Assembly: GCA_022838965.1 (NCBI GenBank)
Contig: JALHDK010000026.1
Location: 1 to 13,807 of the forward strand
Direction: 5' to 3'
DNA: 13,807 nucleotides
DNA from: Actinomycetales bacterium
GTDB taxonomy: Bacteria; Actinomycetota; Actinomycetes; Actinomycetales; Actinomycetaceae
The translations under genes and the position numbers were made by a program. Positions 1 through 6,793 of this stretch are shown here, piece by piece (the stretch's first letter is position 1; each line of letters starts with the position of its first letter). The notes beneath the pieces were generated by a model that saw nothing but the letters and a program-made list of their open reading frames with translations, was not told where the DNA came from and ran no database searches.

Positions 1-2
1 GG

Positions 3-224
3 GTGGGGAAGGCGCGATCCGTCGTCGTCCCGGCGGCGGACGGCGACCTGGGAATCCTGCCGGGTCGCCAGCCCATCCTCGCCGTCCTGCGGCCGGGCAC
101 GGGACGGGTCACGCCCGAGGAGGGTGAGGTGTTCTCCTTCCGGATCGTCGCGGGGTTCGTCTCGTGCGACCAGGACGAGATCGAGGTGGTCCTCGACAAC
201 ACGGGTGAAGGCTACGGGGACTGA
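3..224 (+). CDS. atpC: ATP synthase F1 epsilon subunit, C-terminal fragment (5' end outside window)
   Basis: This is the last 73 codons of the epsilon subunit of the F1Fo ATP synthase, the small central-stalk protein that couples rotor to catalytic head and restrains ATP hydrolysis. The hallmark ARSVVVPAADGDLGILPGRQP stretch, which follows the Trp-x-Gly-Glu/Lys-Ala segment in this family, is present near the start, followed by a beta-sandwich pattern ending in GFVS and a short acidic tail. The GTG at position 3 is an internal valine codon, not a start: the gene runs in from the left edge. The helical C-terminal domain of some epsilon subunits is absent, as is common in actinobacteria, where the protein is about 120 residues. 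It should be the last gene of the atp operon. The DUF2550 gene starts five bases after its stop, so the two are probably co-transcribed. Confidence 0.93.
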   Translation: MGKARSVVVPAADGDLGILPGRQPILAVLRPGTGRVTPEEGEVFSFRIVAGFVSCDQDEIEVVLDNTGEGYGD

Positions 225-229
225 ATCCC

Positions 230-643
230 GTGGAATGGGTCTGGGGCGCCGTCGGAGCATGCGTGGTGGTCGCCGGACTCGTCCTCGCGGTGTACCTCAC
301 GCGGTTCCGGTCGATCGTGACCCGCGTCGGCTCGTTCGAGTGTGCGCTGCGGGAGCCGGAGGCCCGGCGCTGGCGTGAGGGGTACGCCTGCTACGGCGTC
401 GATCGGATCGACTGGTTCCCCGTGGCCTCCCTGCGCGTTCGGCCGCTGTTCAGCTGGAGCCGGCAGGAATTCGACGTCGAGCGCGTGGATCGCCTCGTCT
501 CGCGCCACACCGGCCGGGACGTCGTCGATCTCGTGGTGCGGGTGCCCTCCGGGCGCTACCACCTCCTGATCGTCGCGGACGCCTACTCCGGTCTGCGCTC
601 GTGGCTGGAGGCCGCACCGCCCACTCCCGCGAGCTTCCAGTAG
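230..643 (+). CDS. DUF2550 family membrane protein
   Basis: This is a 137-residue protein of unknown function with one N-terminal transmembrane helix (about residues 3-22) and a basic cytosolic-type domain. The pattern after the helix, with a conserved Arg-rich turn, an EARRWREGYACY block and a DRIDWFPV strand, is typical of the DUF2550 proteins that sit directly after atpC in many actinobacteria. The start is GTG at 230, five bases after the atpC stop. A nearby ATG at 235 is out of frame. The tight spacing suggests read-through transcription with the atp operon. Its stop codon TAG (641-643) forms the first half of a putative -10 element for the next gene, nucS. No enzymatic motif is visible and I infer no role beyond membrane association. 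Confidence 0.85.
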   Translation: MEWVWGAVGACVVVAGLVLAVYLTRFRSIVTRVGSFECALREPEARRWREGYACYGVDRIDWFPVASLRVRPLFSWSRQEFDVERVDRLVSRHTGRDVVDLVVRVPSGRYHLLIVADAYSGLRSWLEAAPPTPASFQ

Positions 644-655
644 GCTGCCGCTGTG
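641..655 (+). promoter_or_regulatory. Putative leaderless promoter of nucS (-10 TAGGCT, start GTG)
   Basis: TAGGCT at 641-646 fits the actinobacterial -10 pattern TAnnnT. It is followed by exactly six bases and then the GTG start at 653, which is where a transcript would be expected to begin. No Shine-Dalgarno sequence precedes the GTG, which fits a leaderless mRNA. No clear -35 box is seen. The same -10, six bases, start geometry recurs before the CnoX-like gene. The TAG of the hexamer is also the stop codon of the DUF2550 gene. Confidence 0.5.
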
Positions 656-1348
656 CGGATCGTGGTCGCCACCTGCACGGTGGAGTACTCGGGGCGCCTC
701 GACGCGCGTCTTGAGCGTGCACCGCGTGTCCTCATGCTCAAGGCGGACGGATCCGTCCTCGTCCATTCCGACGGCGGATCCTACAAGCCGCTCAACTGGA
801 TGTCCCCGCCCTGTTCGTTCACCGTCCGCCCACCCTCGGCGGACCTCGCCGCCGCCGGCGTGCGGGAGCAGTGGATCGTCCAGCACTCCCGCAGCGATGA
901 CCGTCTCGTGGTCCACATCCACGAGGTCCACTCGGACACCGTGCATGAACTCGGGGTCGATCCCGGACTCGTGAAGGACGGGGTGGAGGCGCATCTGCAG
1001 AAGCTGCTGGCGGACCAGGTCCACCTCCTTGGTCCCGGCCACACGCTCGTCCGGCGGGAGTATCCGACTGCCATCGGTCCGGTGGATCTGTTGGTGCGCG
1101 CACCGGGCGGCGTGACGGTGGCCGTGGAGGTGAAGCGCCGCGGGGAGCTGGACGGCGTCGAGCAGCTGACCCGCTACCTCGAGCTGCTGAACCGCGACCC
1201 GCGGCTCGCGCCCGTCCACGGGGTCTTCGCGGCCCAGGAGATCCGGCCGCAGGCGAGGATGCTGGCGGAGGACCGGGGAATCAGGTGCCTGCTCCTCGAC
1301 TATGACGCCATGCGGGGCACGGACGACCCGCAGAGCCGGTTGTTCTGA
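653..1348 (+). CDS. nucS: Endonuclease NucS (mismatch-specific, DUF91)
   Basis: NucS cuts both strands at mismatches and gives the non-canonical mismatch repair used by actinobacteria and archaea that lack MutS/MutL. The 231-residue protein has the two expected parts: an N-terminal DNA/dimerisation domain (about 1-110, including the GGSYKPLNW loop near residues 41-49) and a C-terminal RecB-like nuclease domain. The catalytic signature is intact: Asp145 in GPVDLLV and the Glu159-x-Lys161 of VAVEVKRR, followed by the QLTRYLELL helix. The protein ends in SRLF, matching the C-terminal clamp-binding tail described for actinobacterial NucS. The GTG start at 653 gives the standard MRIVVA N-terminus and fits a leaderless promoter. 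It lies nine bases after the DUF2550 gene. Length and motifs are normal, so it should be functional. Confidence 0.96.
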   Translation: MRIVVATCTVEYSGRLDARLERAPRVLMLKADGSVLVHSDGGSYKPLNWMSPPCSFTVRPPSADLAAAGVREQWIVQHSRSDDRLVVHIHEVHSDTVHELGVDPGLVKDGVEAHLQKLLADQVHLLGPGHTLVRREYPTAIGPVDLLVRAPGGVTVAVEVKRRGELDGVEQLTRYLELLNRDPRLAPVHGVFAAQEIRPQARMLAEDRGIRCLLLDYDAMRGTDDPQSRLF

Positions 1349-1388
1349 CCGGCGGACCCCGCGATCCGGCCGGCCGGGGCCACGGTGT

Positions 1389-1394
1389 GGGAGG
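1389..1394 (+). promoter_or_regulatory. Ribosome binding site of nagA (GGGAGG)
   Basis: GGGAGG lies nine bases before ATG 1404 and twelve before the alternative in-frame ATG 1407. This supports 1404 as the start over the in-frame ATG at 1395, which directly abuts the site. Confidence 0.6.
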
Positions 1395-1403
1395 ATGGCG
1401 TGC

Positions 1404-2567
1404 ATGATGACACTGAGGGGTCGTGTCGTTCTGCCCGAACGCGTCCTGCCCGACGGGGTGGTTCAGGTCCGTGACGGCCGGATCACCGCGGTGGGCCCGG
1501 CAGCCGATTTCCCCGAGGGTGGGATCCCTGACGCCACCGACGAGCTGATCCTCCCTGGCCTCGTCGACCTCCACTGCCACGGGGGCGGCGGCGCCTCCTT
1601 CCCCGACGCCGCGACCTCCGAGGAGGCGATGCGCGCCGTCGCCCACCATCGCCGGCACGGGACCACCACGCTGGTCGCCTCCCTCACCACCGCTCCGGCA
1701 GACCGGCTGCGGCACCAGGCTGCCCTGCTGGCCGAACTCGCCCGGGAGCAGGAGATCGCGGGCATCCACTTCGAGGGCCCGTTCCTCTCCCGGGAGAGGT
1801 GCGGCGCCCAGAATCCGGCCGCGATGGTCCCGCCGGACCCGGAGCTGGCGAGGGAGCTTCTCGACGCCGCGGGCGGACACGCCGTCATCATGACCCTGGC
1901 GCCGGAACTCCCGGGGGCGCTGACGGTCGCCGCGGAGCTGCTGGAGCGGGGTGTCACCCCCGCCTTCGGTCACACCGACGCCACGGCGGCGGAGGCGCGC
2001 GCGGCGCAGGACCGGCTCGAGCCGCTCGCCCGCGCCCACGGCCGACGACTGACGGTGACCCACCTCTTCAACGCGATGCCGCCCGTCCACCACCGGGCGC
2101 CCGGGCCCGTCCTGGAGTTCCTGGCGGCCGCGCGGCGCGGGGGACTGGTTGTCGAACTGCTCGGGGACGGCGTCCACCTCGACCCTGCCACGGTGCGCGC
2201 CGTGGTGGAGCTCGTCGGTCATGGGAACGTCGTGCTCGTCTCGGACGCGATGGCCGCGGCCGGCACGAAGGATGGTGACTACCAGCTCGGGTCCCTCGCC
2301 GTCCAGGTCCGCGACGGCGTCGCGCGACTGGCCGACGGCGGGGCGCTCGCGGGCGGGACAGCTCACCTGATCGACGTCGTCCGCACCTCCGTGGCGGGTG
2401 GCGTCCCGCTCGTCGAGGCGGTCCACATGGCCGCCACCGGTCCCGCGACGGTCCTGGGCCGCGACGACATCGGGGCGCTCGTCGTCGACGCCAGTGCCGA
2501 CATCCTCGTCACGGACGCGGACCTGCGCGTCCGCCGGACCTACCGCAAGGGCCAGCGGGTCGCATGA
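1404..2567 (+). CDS. nagA: N-acetylglucosamine-6-phosphate deacetylase
   Basis: NagA hydrolyses N-acetylglucosamine-6-phosphate to glucosamine-6-phosphate and acetate in the cytosol, the first committed step of amino-sugar use and cell-wall GlcNAc recycling. The 387-residue amidohydrolase shows all expected motifs: the H57-x-H59 pair in [11 protein letters not shown], the metal-binding Glu124 in HFEGPFL, His190 in FGHTDA, His220 in THLFNAMPP, and the catalytic Asp281 in [11 protein letters not shown] substrate-phosphate region with [12 protein letters not shown] is also present. The start at ATG 1404 is chosen from the GGGAGG site nine bases upstream. It ends with an ATGA overlap with the following GH1 gene, so the two are translationally coupled. 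No nagB or transporter gene is in the window. Function is near certain from the motifs. Confidence 0.95.
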   Translation: MMTLRGRVVLPERVLPDGVVQVRDGRITAVGPAADFPEGGIPDATDELILPGLVDLHCHGGGGASFPDAATSEEAMRAVAHHRRHGTTTLVASLTTAPADRLRHQAALLAELAREQEIAGIHFEGPFLSRERCGAQNPAAMVPPDPELARELLDAAGGHAVIMTLAPELPGALTVAAELLERGVTPAFGHTDATAAEARAAQDRLEPLARAHGRRLTVTHLFNAMPPVHHRAPGPVLEFLAAARRGGLVVELLGDGVHLDPATVRAVVELVGHGNVVLVSDAMAAAGTKDGDYQLGSLAVQVRDGVARLADGGALAGGTAHLIDVVRTSVAGGVPLVEAVHMAATGPATVLGRDDIGALVVDASADILVTDADLRVRRTYRKGQRVA

Positions 2568-4171
2568 CGTTCCCCGCCGGGTTCATCCTCGGCGCGGCCA
2601 CCGCCGCCTACCAGGTGGAGGGCGCCGCCGCCGAGGGCGGCCGCGGGCCATCGATCTGGGACACGTTCGCGCACACGCCGGGCCGGACCAGGAACAGCGA
2701 CACGGGGGACATCGCGGCCGACCACTATCACCGCTGGCGGTCCGACGTGGCCCTGATGCGGGAACTGGGGTTGCAGGCCTACCGCTTCTCGGTGTCGTGG
2801 CCGCGCGTCCAGCCCGGCGGACGTGGTCCGCTCAACCCGGAGGGGCTGGCGTTCTACCGCGGCCTGATCGATGAGCTGCTCGCCCGCGGCATCAGGCCTG
2901 TCCTCACCCTCTACCACTGGGACCTCCCGCAGGCCCTGCAGGACCGGGGCGGTTGGGCGAACCGCGACACCGCCCACGCCTTCGCGGCCTACGCCCGGGC
3001 AATGGCCCGGGAACTCGGGCAGGGTGTGTGGCTGTGGGTCACTCTCGACGAGCCGTGGTGCATCGCCTTCCTGGGTCACGCGTCGGGAGAACACGCCCCC
3101 GGGCACGCGAATGCCGCGGAGGCGCTCGCGGTCGCCCACCACCTCAACCTCGCGCACGGCCTCGCCGCCCGCGCCATCCGGGAGGAGCTCCCCGACGCCC
3201 TGGTCTCGGTGGCACTCAACCTCCACGTCACCAGACCGGCCGACGAGGAGGACTCCCGGCACCTCGAGGCCGTGCGGTCCATCGACCTCGTCGGCAACCA
3301 CATCTTCCTCGGACCGATGCTGGAGGGTTCGTACCCGCCGGATCTCGTGGCCTCCACCCGGCACCTCACTGACTGGTCGTTCGTGCATGAGGGTGATCTG
3401 GTGGTCACACGGCAGCGCCTTGACATGCTGGGGGTCACCTACCGCACGAGTACGGTCGTCCGGCCCGGGGCGGCGCGTTCGCCCCGGTGGGTCGGGGCCG
3501 ACGACGTCGAGTTCCTGCCACCCGCGGGCCCCCTCACGGCGCCGGGATGGGGCATCGATCCGGAGGGCCTGTACGACCTGCTCACCGCTCTCGACCGCGC
3601 CTACCCGGATCTGCCGCTGATCGTCACAGCGAACGGGGCCGCGTTCGACGACGTGGTGGAGGAGGGCGACGGCGTCCCGGCGGTGCGGGATCACCGCCGC
3701 ATCGAATACATCTCGGCCCATCTGGCGGTGCTCGAGCGTGCGATCGAGGCAGGGGTGGACGTCCGCGGATTCCTCCTGTGGTCGCTGCTGGACGGGTTCG
3801 AATGGGCAGAGGGGTACACGCAGCGGTTCGGGCTCGTCCACGTCGACCACCCGACCGGCACCCGGCTGGTCAAGGAGTCCGGGCGCTGGTACGCGCGAGT
3901 GATCGCAGAGCATCGCGCGGCGCACGCACCTGCTGTGCAACCCAGGGAGCGGCCGTCCCGGCCCGGCATCCTCGGGCTGCGCCGGAAGCGGCAGGTGTGC
4001 AACGAGAACCGGGTCTATCTGTGTCCCGGCTGCAACCACCCGATCCCGGCCGGAGTGGCCCATGTGGTGGCGTGGTCCAATGAGCACCTGTTCGGCAGCG
4101 ACGCAGCCCTGGCGGAGCGGCGTCACTGGCACACGGCGTGCTGGCGGCGCGCCAGCGGCCACCGCTCCTGA
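2564..4171 (+). CDS. GH1-family protein with degenerate active site and C-terminal Cys/His domain
   Basis: Residues 1-450 are a full-length family-1 glycoside hydrolase (beta-glucosidase) barrel: AAYQVEGA (Gln17), YHWDLPQAL, and [18 protein letters not shown] are all recognisable. The catalytic set is altered. The usual T-x-N-E-P reads TLDEP, with Asp162 for Asn and the acid/base Glu163 kept. The nucleophile motif T-E-N-G reads TANG, with Ala356 for the nucleophile Glu (codon GCG at 3629). The N-Y-Y motif reads T292-Y293-R294, and D-N-F-E-W reads DGFEW. An ordinary retaining GH1 mechanism is therefore not possible. Residues 451-535 are an added domain: a basic linker, then CPGC (487-490) and HWHTACW (521-527). 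These resemble a small stand-alone actinobacterial protein often labelled 'ATP/GTP-binding protein' and suggest a zinc ribbon. The start overlaps the nagA stop (ATGA). It may be a pseudoenzyme, a sugar sensor, or an enzyme with changed chemistry. Confidence 0.85.
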   Translation: MTFPAGFILGAATAAYQVEGAAAEGGRGPSIWDTFAHTPGRTRNSDTGDIAADHYHRWRSDVALMRELGLQAYRFSVSWPRVQPGGRGPLNPEGLAFYRGLIDELLARGIRPVLTLYHWDLPQALQDRGGWANRDTAHAFAAYARAMARELGQGVWLWVTLDEPWCIAFLGHASGEHAPGHANAAEALAVAHHLNLAHGLAARAIREELPDALVSVALNLHVTRPADEEDSRHLEAVRSIDLVGNHIFLGPMLEGSYPPDLVASTRHLTDWSFVHEGDLVVTRQRLDMLGVTYRTSTVVRPGAARSPRWVGADDVEFLPPAGPLTAPGWGIDPEGLYDLLTALDRAYPDLPLIVTANGAAFDDVVEEGDGVPAVRDHRRIEYISAHLAVLERAIEAGVDVRGFLLWSLLDGFEWAEGYTQRFGLVHVDHPTGTRLVKESGRWYARVIAEHRAAHAPAVQPRERPSRPGILGLRRKRQVCNENRVYLCPGCNHPIPAGVAHVVAWSNEHLFGSDAALAERRHWHTACWRRASGHRS

Positions 4172-4224
4172 TCGCGCGAGCGGCAACCCCTCCTGATGTC
4201 GGGTTCCCGGGGCCGGATTGATGG

Positions 4225-4239
4225 CAGGCTTGTGCCATG
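4225..4239 (+). promoter_or_regulatory. Possible leaderless promoter of the alpha/beta hydrolase (CAGGCT, six bases, ATG)
   Basis: CAGGCT at 4225-4230 differs from the nucS -10 element TAGGCT by one base. It also sits exactly six bases before the ATG at 4237, with no Shine-Dalgarno sequence between. The missing first T makes it weaker than the other two sites. No -35 box is evident. Confidence 0.3.
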
Positions 4240-5058
4240 AGTGACATCGCCCTGCACTACGCCGGTCGTCCCGCCGGCATCCCCCTCGTCCTGCTTCCCG
4301 CGTTCCCCCTCGACGGTCGCATGTTCCGCGAGGTGCGGCGACACCTGGACGGCTGGGTGATCACTGCCGACCCGCCCGGGTTCGGTGACTCGGCCGCCCC
4401 AGCCACCGTCGCCGCGCGTCTCGGGGTTTCGGCGGTCCCGGCGCTCGAGACCTGGGCGCGTGGGCTCGCGCAGGCGCTCGACGAGGTCGGCGCGTCCCGC
4501 ATCGTCCTCGCAGGGGCGTCCATCGGCGGGTACGCCACCATGGCCTTCGCCGAGTTGTTCCCGGAACGTCTCGCCGGGATCGGGCTGTTGGACACGAAGG
4601 CCGTCGCCGATGATCTGGAGCACCGCGAGTATCGACTCAGGATGGCGGATGCCATGATGACCGGGGCGCACGCAGGCCACTACCTGGAGCCCTTGCTCAA
4701 CCACGTGGTGTCTCCCGTCACCAAGAAGGAGCGCGAGGCCCTCTTCGAGCAGCTCGCCTCGTGGTTCGAGCAGGCAACTCCTGCCGGGATCGCCTGGGCG
4801 CAACGCGCGATGGCCGCGCGGCCCGACCGGCTGGACGTGTTGCGGAGACTCTCCATCCCCGCCCTGGTGCTGCGCGGCGAGGACGACACGGTCTCGACCC
4901 GTGAACACTGTGAGGCGATGGCGGAGGCGCTCGGTACCAGCGTCGTCGAGATCCCGGCGGCCGGGCACATGGCGGCCGTCGAGAACCCGGAACCCGTGGC
5001 CGCCGCGCTCAGAGACCTGTGGGAGCGCGCCACGGCGGCGGCGCCCCCGGCCGCCTAG
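4237..5058 (+). CDS. Alpha/beta-fold hydrolase
   Basis: This is a 273-residue alpha/beta hydrolase of the AB_hydrolase_1 type with a complete catalytic triad. The nucleophile is Ser95 in the elbow GASIGGY, the acid is Asp216 or Asp217 in RGEDDTVS, and the base is His244 in AAGHMAAVENP. An oxyanion-hole region follows the first strand (VLLPAFPLDGRMF, about 18-30), and the segment about 125-190 would form the lid. No N-terminal signal peptide is present, so it is cytosolic. The substrate cannot be told from sequence: esters, lactones and peptides are all handled by this family. The start ATG 4237 gives a normal N-terminus and fits a possible leaderless promoter. It is 65 bases after the GH1 gene. 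Its TAG stop interlocks with the stop of the convergent gene at the CTAG at 5055-5058. Confidence 0.9.
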   Translation: MSDIALHYAGRPAGIPLVLLPAFPLDGRMFREVRRHLDGWVITADPPGFGDSAAPATVAARLGVSAVPALETWARGLAQALDEVGASRIVLAGASIGGYATMAFAELFPERLAGIGLLDTKAVADDLEHREYRLRMADAMMTGAHAGHYLEPLLNHVVSPVTKKEREALFEQLASWFEQATPAGIAWAQRAMAARPDRLDVLRRLSIPALVLRGEDDTVSTREHCEAMAEALGTSVVEIPAAGHMAAVENPEPVAAALRDLWERATAAAPPAA

Positions 5059-5480
5059 CGTTCCCCGGAGGACCACCCCGGCAGGAGTCGTTCCAGGGCG
5101 TCGGCGAGATCGATGGAATCGCCGTCGCGTCCGCCGGCGCCGAGGACGAGGGGTGGGGCGATGGGTTCGAGATGCACGCGCCGCCACCGGTCGAGGAAGC
5201 CCAGCGGCGCCGTCAGGATGTAGAGCCGACCGTCCGTGCCGACCCCCATCGACCGGTCCTGCCGGACGTACCAGCCGGTGACGTCCGAGCGGGCGAATCG
5301 GGTGCCGTCGTACCCCCTGACCTTGAGTTCCTCGGCGGGCAGTCCAGCGCGCTGCGCCGCTGCGGCGAACCGGTCCAGCAGCTCCTGCGCCCGCGCATTC
5401 TCGGCGGCCTCACGACGGCGGAGGCGTTCGGCGTGCTCCGCGGCGGCTTCGCGTCTCCGCTCGGTCCAGTCCTCGCTCAT
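5055..5480 (-). CDS. Conserved actinobacterial protein of unknown function
   Basis: This 141-residue soluble protein has no recognised enzymatic motif. The first 45 residues are a highly charged helix rich in Glu, Ala and Arg (WTERRREAAAEHAERLRRRE onward). The rest looks like a compact beta domain containing TGWYVRQDRSMGVGTDGRLYIL (about 68-89) and ending in a DGDSIDLADALERLLPGW segment. I recall similar unnamed proteins in other actinobacteria but assign no function. The ATG at 5480 overlaps the TGA stop of the upstream Scy/DivIVA-like gene (ATGA). Translation is therefore probably coupled, which makes this protein a candidate partner of that coiled-coil protein. No separate promoter is visible. 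Its stop shares the CTAG with the convergent hydrolase gene. Confidence 0.72.
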   Translation of the reverse strand: MSEDWTERRREAAAEHAERLRRREAAENARAQELLDRFAAAAQRAGLPAEELKVRGYDGTRFARSDVTGWYVRQDRSMGVGTDGRLYILTAPLGFLDRWRRVHLEPIAPPLVLGAGGRDGDSIDLADALERLLPGWSSGER

Positions 5481-6640
5481 TGGCCCATCGTACGGTGCTC
5501 CGCACCCGCCGCCTCATCGGATGCGCTGATGAGCGAGCGCATCTCGTCGATGTACGTGGAGACGGACTCACGCTGGCGGTCGAGCTCGGCCATCTGCGCC
5601 TCGGCGTCGCGCCGCGCCGCGCGCGCCGCGTCGATCGCCTCCTCGCGGATCCTCGCGGCCTCGGCGCGGGCGCTCGTCACCATCTCATCCGCCTCGGCAC
5701 AGGCATGCGCCAGACGCTCGGCCGCCTGCGCATCGGCCTGCCGGCGCACCTCCTCGGCCCGCGCGAGGGTCTGACGCAGCTGTTCCTCGGCGGCGTGCGC
5801 CTCCCGGCGCGCGGTCTCGACGACGACCGCGAGCGACTCGCGGGCACGGGCGAGACGCTCCGCATTCGCCTTCTCCGCGAGTTCGCGGGCGAGTGCCAGC
5901 TCACGGTCGAGGGCGGAGCGCACGGCGCGGGCGTCCGCGGCGGCGTCCTTCCGGAGCGTGATTGCCTCGGCCTCCGCTGCGGCCCGCAGCTCGTCCAGTT
6001 CACGCGTCACCCGGTCACGTTCGGCCTGCAGTTCGGCGTCCTGATCCTGCTGCTGTTCCAGCAGCTGACGGTTCGTGACGGCACGCGCGGAGGCGAGCTC
6101 GTTCTCCACCTCGGCCCGCAGCGTGGCGATCTCGGTCTCCAGCTCGGCCCGCTGGCGCGCCGCTTCCCGCTCCGCGGAGGAGACCAGCTCGATCGCCGTG
6201 ACGCGGGCGTTCTCGCGGGTGGTCTCCGCTTCCTGCGTCGCGGCCTGCACGATGTTCGCCGCCTCCACGCGGGCGTCCGCGAGGGTCTGCGCCGCCTCCC
6301 GCTGGCTCCGGTCCGCCAGGTCGGCTGCCTCGGTGCGGGCACGGTCGAGCGTCTCCTCCGCCTCCCGCTGGGCCCGCAGGGTGAGCGCCTCCGCCTGTTC
6401 CTCCGCCGTCCGCAGCAGCTGCTCCAGCCGCGCACCCAGTCCCGCGTACGTCGGGCGCGTGTGCTCGCTGAGCTGGCGCGTGGCCTCCGCGAGTTCGGAC
6501 TGCAGCCGCACGACGCGCGCATCGAGCGCCGCCACCTCGCGCCGGGCACCCGCGAGCGCCTCGTTCAGTGCCGCGACTCGCTGGTCGACCTGGGCGCGGT
6601 CATAACCCCTCATCACCACCGGGAATTCCTCGCCGATCAC
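5477..6640 (-). CDS. DivIVA/Scy-like coiled-coil protein
   Basis: This is a 387-residue protein that is almost entirely coiled coil. The N-terminus carries a DivIVA-type lipid/pole-targeting motif, FPVVMRGYDRAQVDQRV (about residues 6-22). After a first short coil there is PTYAGLGARLEQLL (about 63-76), a break typical of the actinobacterial Scy/FilP-like 'cellulose-binding protein' group. A long Ala/Glu/Arg-rich heptad region then runs to about 370. Such proteins organise polar growth or cytoskeleton-like filaments in actinobacteria; that role here is inferred from family resemblance. It is shorter than Streptomyces Scy. The start is GTG at 6640, with GAGGAGA on the minus strand about five bases upstream (6646-6652). 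It is translationally coupled to the downstream unknown gene. It is not Wag31/DivIVA itself, which normally lies beside the division cluster. Confidence 0.78.
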   Translation of the reverse strand: MIGEEFPVVMRGYDRAQVDQRVAALNEALAGARREVAALDARVVRLQSELAEATRQLSEHTRPTYAGLGARLEQLLRTAEEQAEALTLRAQREAEETLDRARTEAADLADRSQREAAQTLADARVEAANIVQAATQEAETTRENARVTAIELVSSAEREAARQRAELETEIATLRAEVENELASARAVTNRQLLEQQQDQDAELQAERDRVTRELDELRAAAEAEAITLRKDAAADARAVRSALDRELALARELAEKANAERLARARESLAVVVETARREAHAAEEQLRQTLARAEEVRRQADAQAAERLAHACAEADEMVTSARAEAARIREEAIDAARAARRDAEAQMAELDRQRESVSTYIDEMRSLISASDEAAGAEHRTMGQ

Positions 6641-6670
6641 CGTCGTCTCCTCGCTCGTGTCGCTGCCGCC

Positions 6671-6676
6671 AGACTA
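6671..6676 (-). promoter_or_regulatory. Putative -10 element TAGTCT for the Scy/DivIVA-like operon
   Basis: The minus strand reads GGTAGTCTGG here, fitting the TAnnnT -10 pattern, about 30 bases before the GTG start at 6640. That leaves room for a short leader containing the GAGGAGA ribosome binding site. No convincing -35 is seen. The same hexamer occurs on the other strand at 6756-6761. Confidence 0.35.
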
Positions 6677-6755
6677 CCCGGCACAGGCCCGGAAGAAGCG
6701 GTGGCGCGGCGCGCATCGCCGGGCGGCACCCAGGGCAATCTCCGGCCGATGCCCG

Positions 6756-6761
6756 TAGTCT
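6756..6761 (+). promoter_or_regulatory. Putative -10 element TAGTCT for the membrane protein/lipoprotein operon
   Basis: TAGTCT (fitting TAnnnT) lies 32 bases before the ATG at 6794. A leader of about 25 bases would contain the GAGGAG ribosome binding site. No clear -35 is present. It forms a divergent pair with the identical hexamer at 6671-6676 on the minus strand. Confidence 0.35.
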
Positions 6762-6793
6762 GACTTGTTGAGCCTAACGTGAGGAGATCAGTC

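Noticed and set aside
1357..1379. GC-rich hairpin (CCCCG ... CGGGG with the palindrome CCGGCCGGCCGG) between nucS and nagA
   Set aside because: The outer stem is only five bases and no T-run follows. This is expected by chance in such GC-rich DNA.
3995..4171. A separate small gene starting at the internal GTG 3995 for the Cys/His domain
   Set aside because: No good ribosome binding site precedes it and the frame is continuous with the GH1 part, so a fusion is preferred. Internal initiation cannot be fully excluded.
2540..4186. A 548-codon open frame on the minus strand, opposite the GH1 gene
   Set aside because: Its translation is rich in Arg, Gly, Pro and Val with no recognisable domain. 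Such frames arise opposite real genes in high-GC DNA. The plus strand has clear GH1 motifs.
4185..4205. AACCC ... GGGTT inverted repeat after the GH1 gene as a terminator
   Set aside because: The stem is only 5 bp with an 11-base loop and no T-tract, so it is too weak to call.
5480..6763. A 427-codon plus-strand open frame opposite the coiled-coil gene
   Set aside because: It is an Arg/Leu/Gly-rich antisense shadow. The minus strand has the DivIVA motif, heptads and a ribosome binding site.
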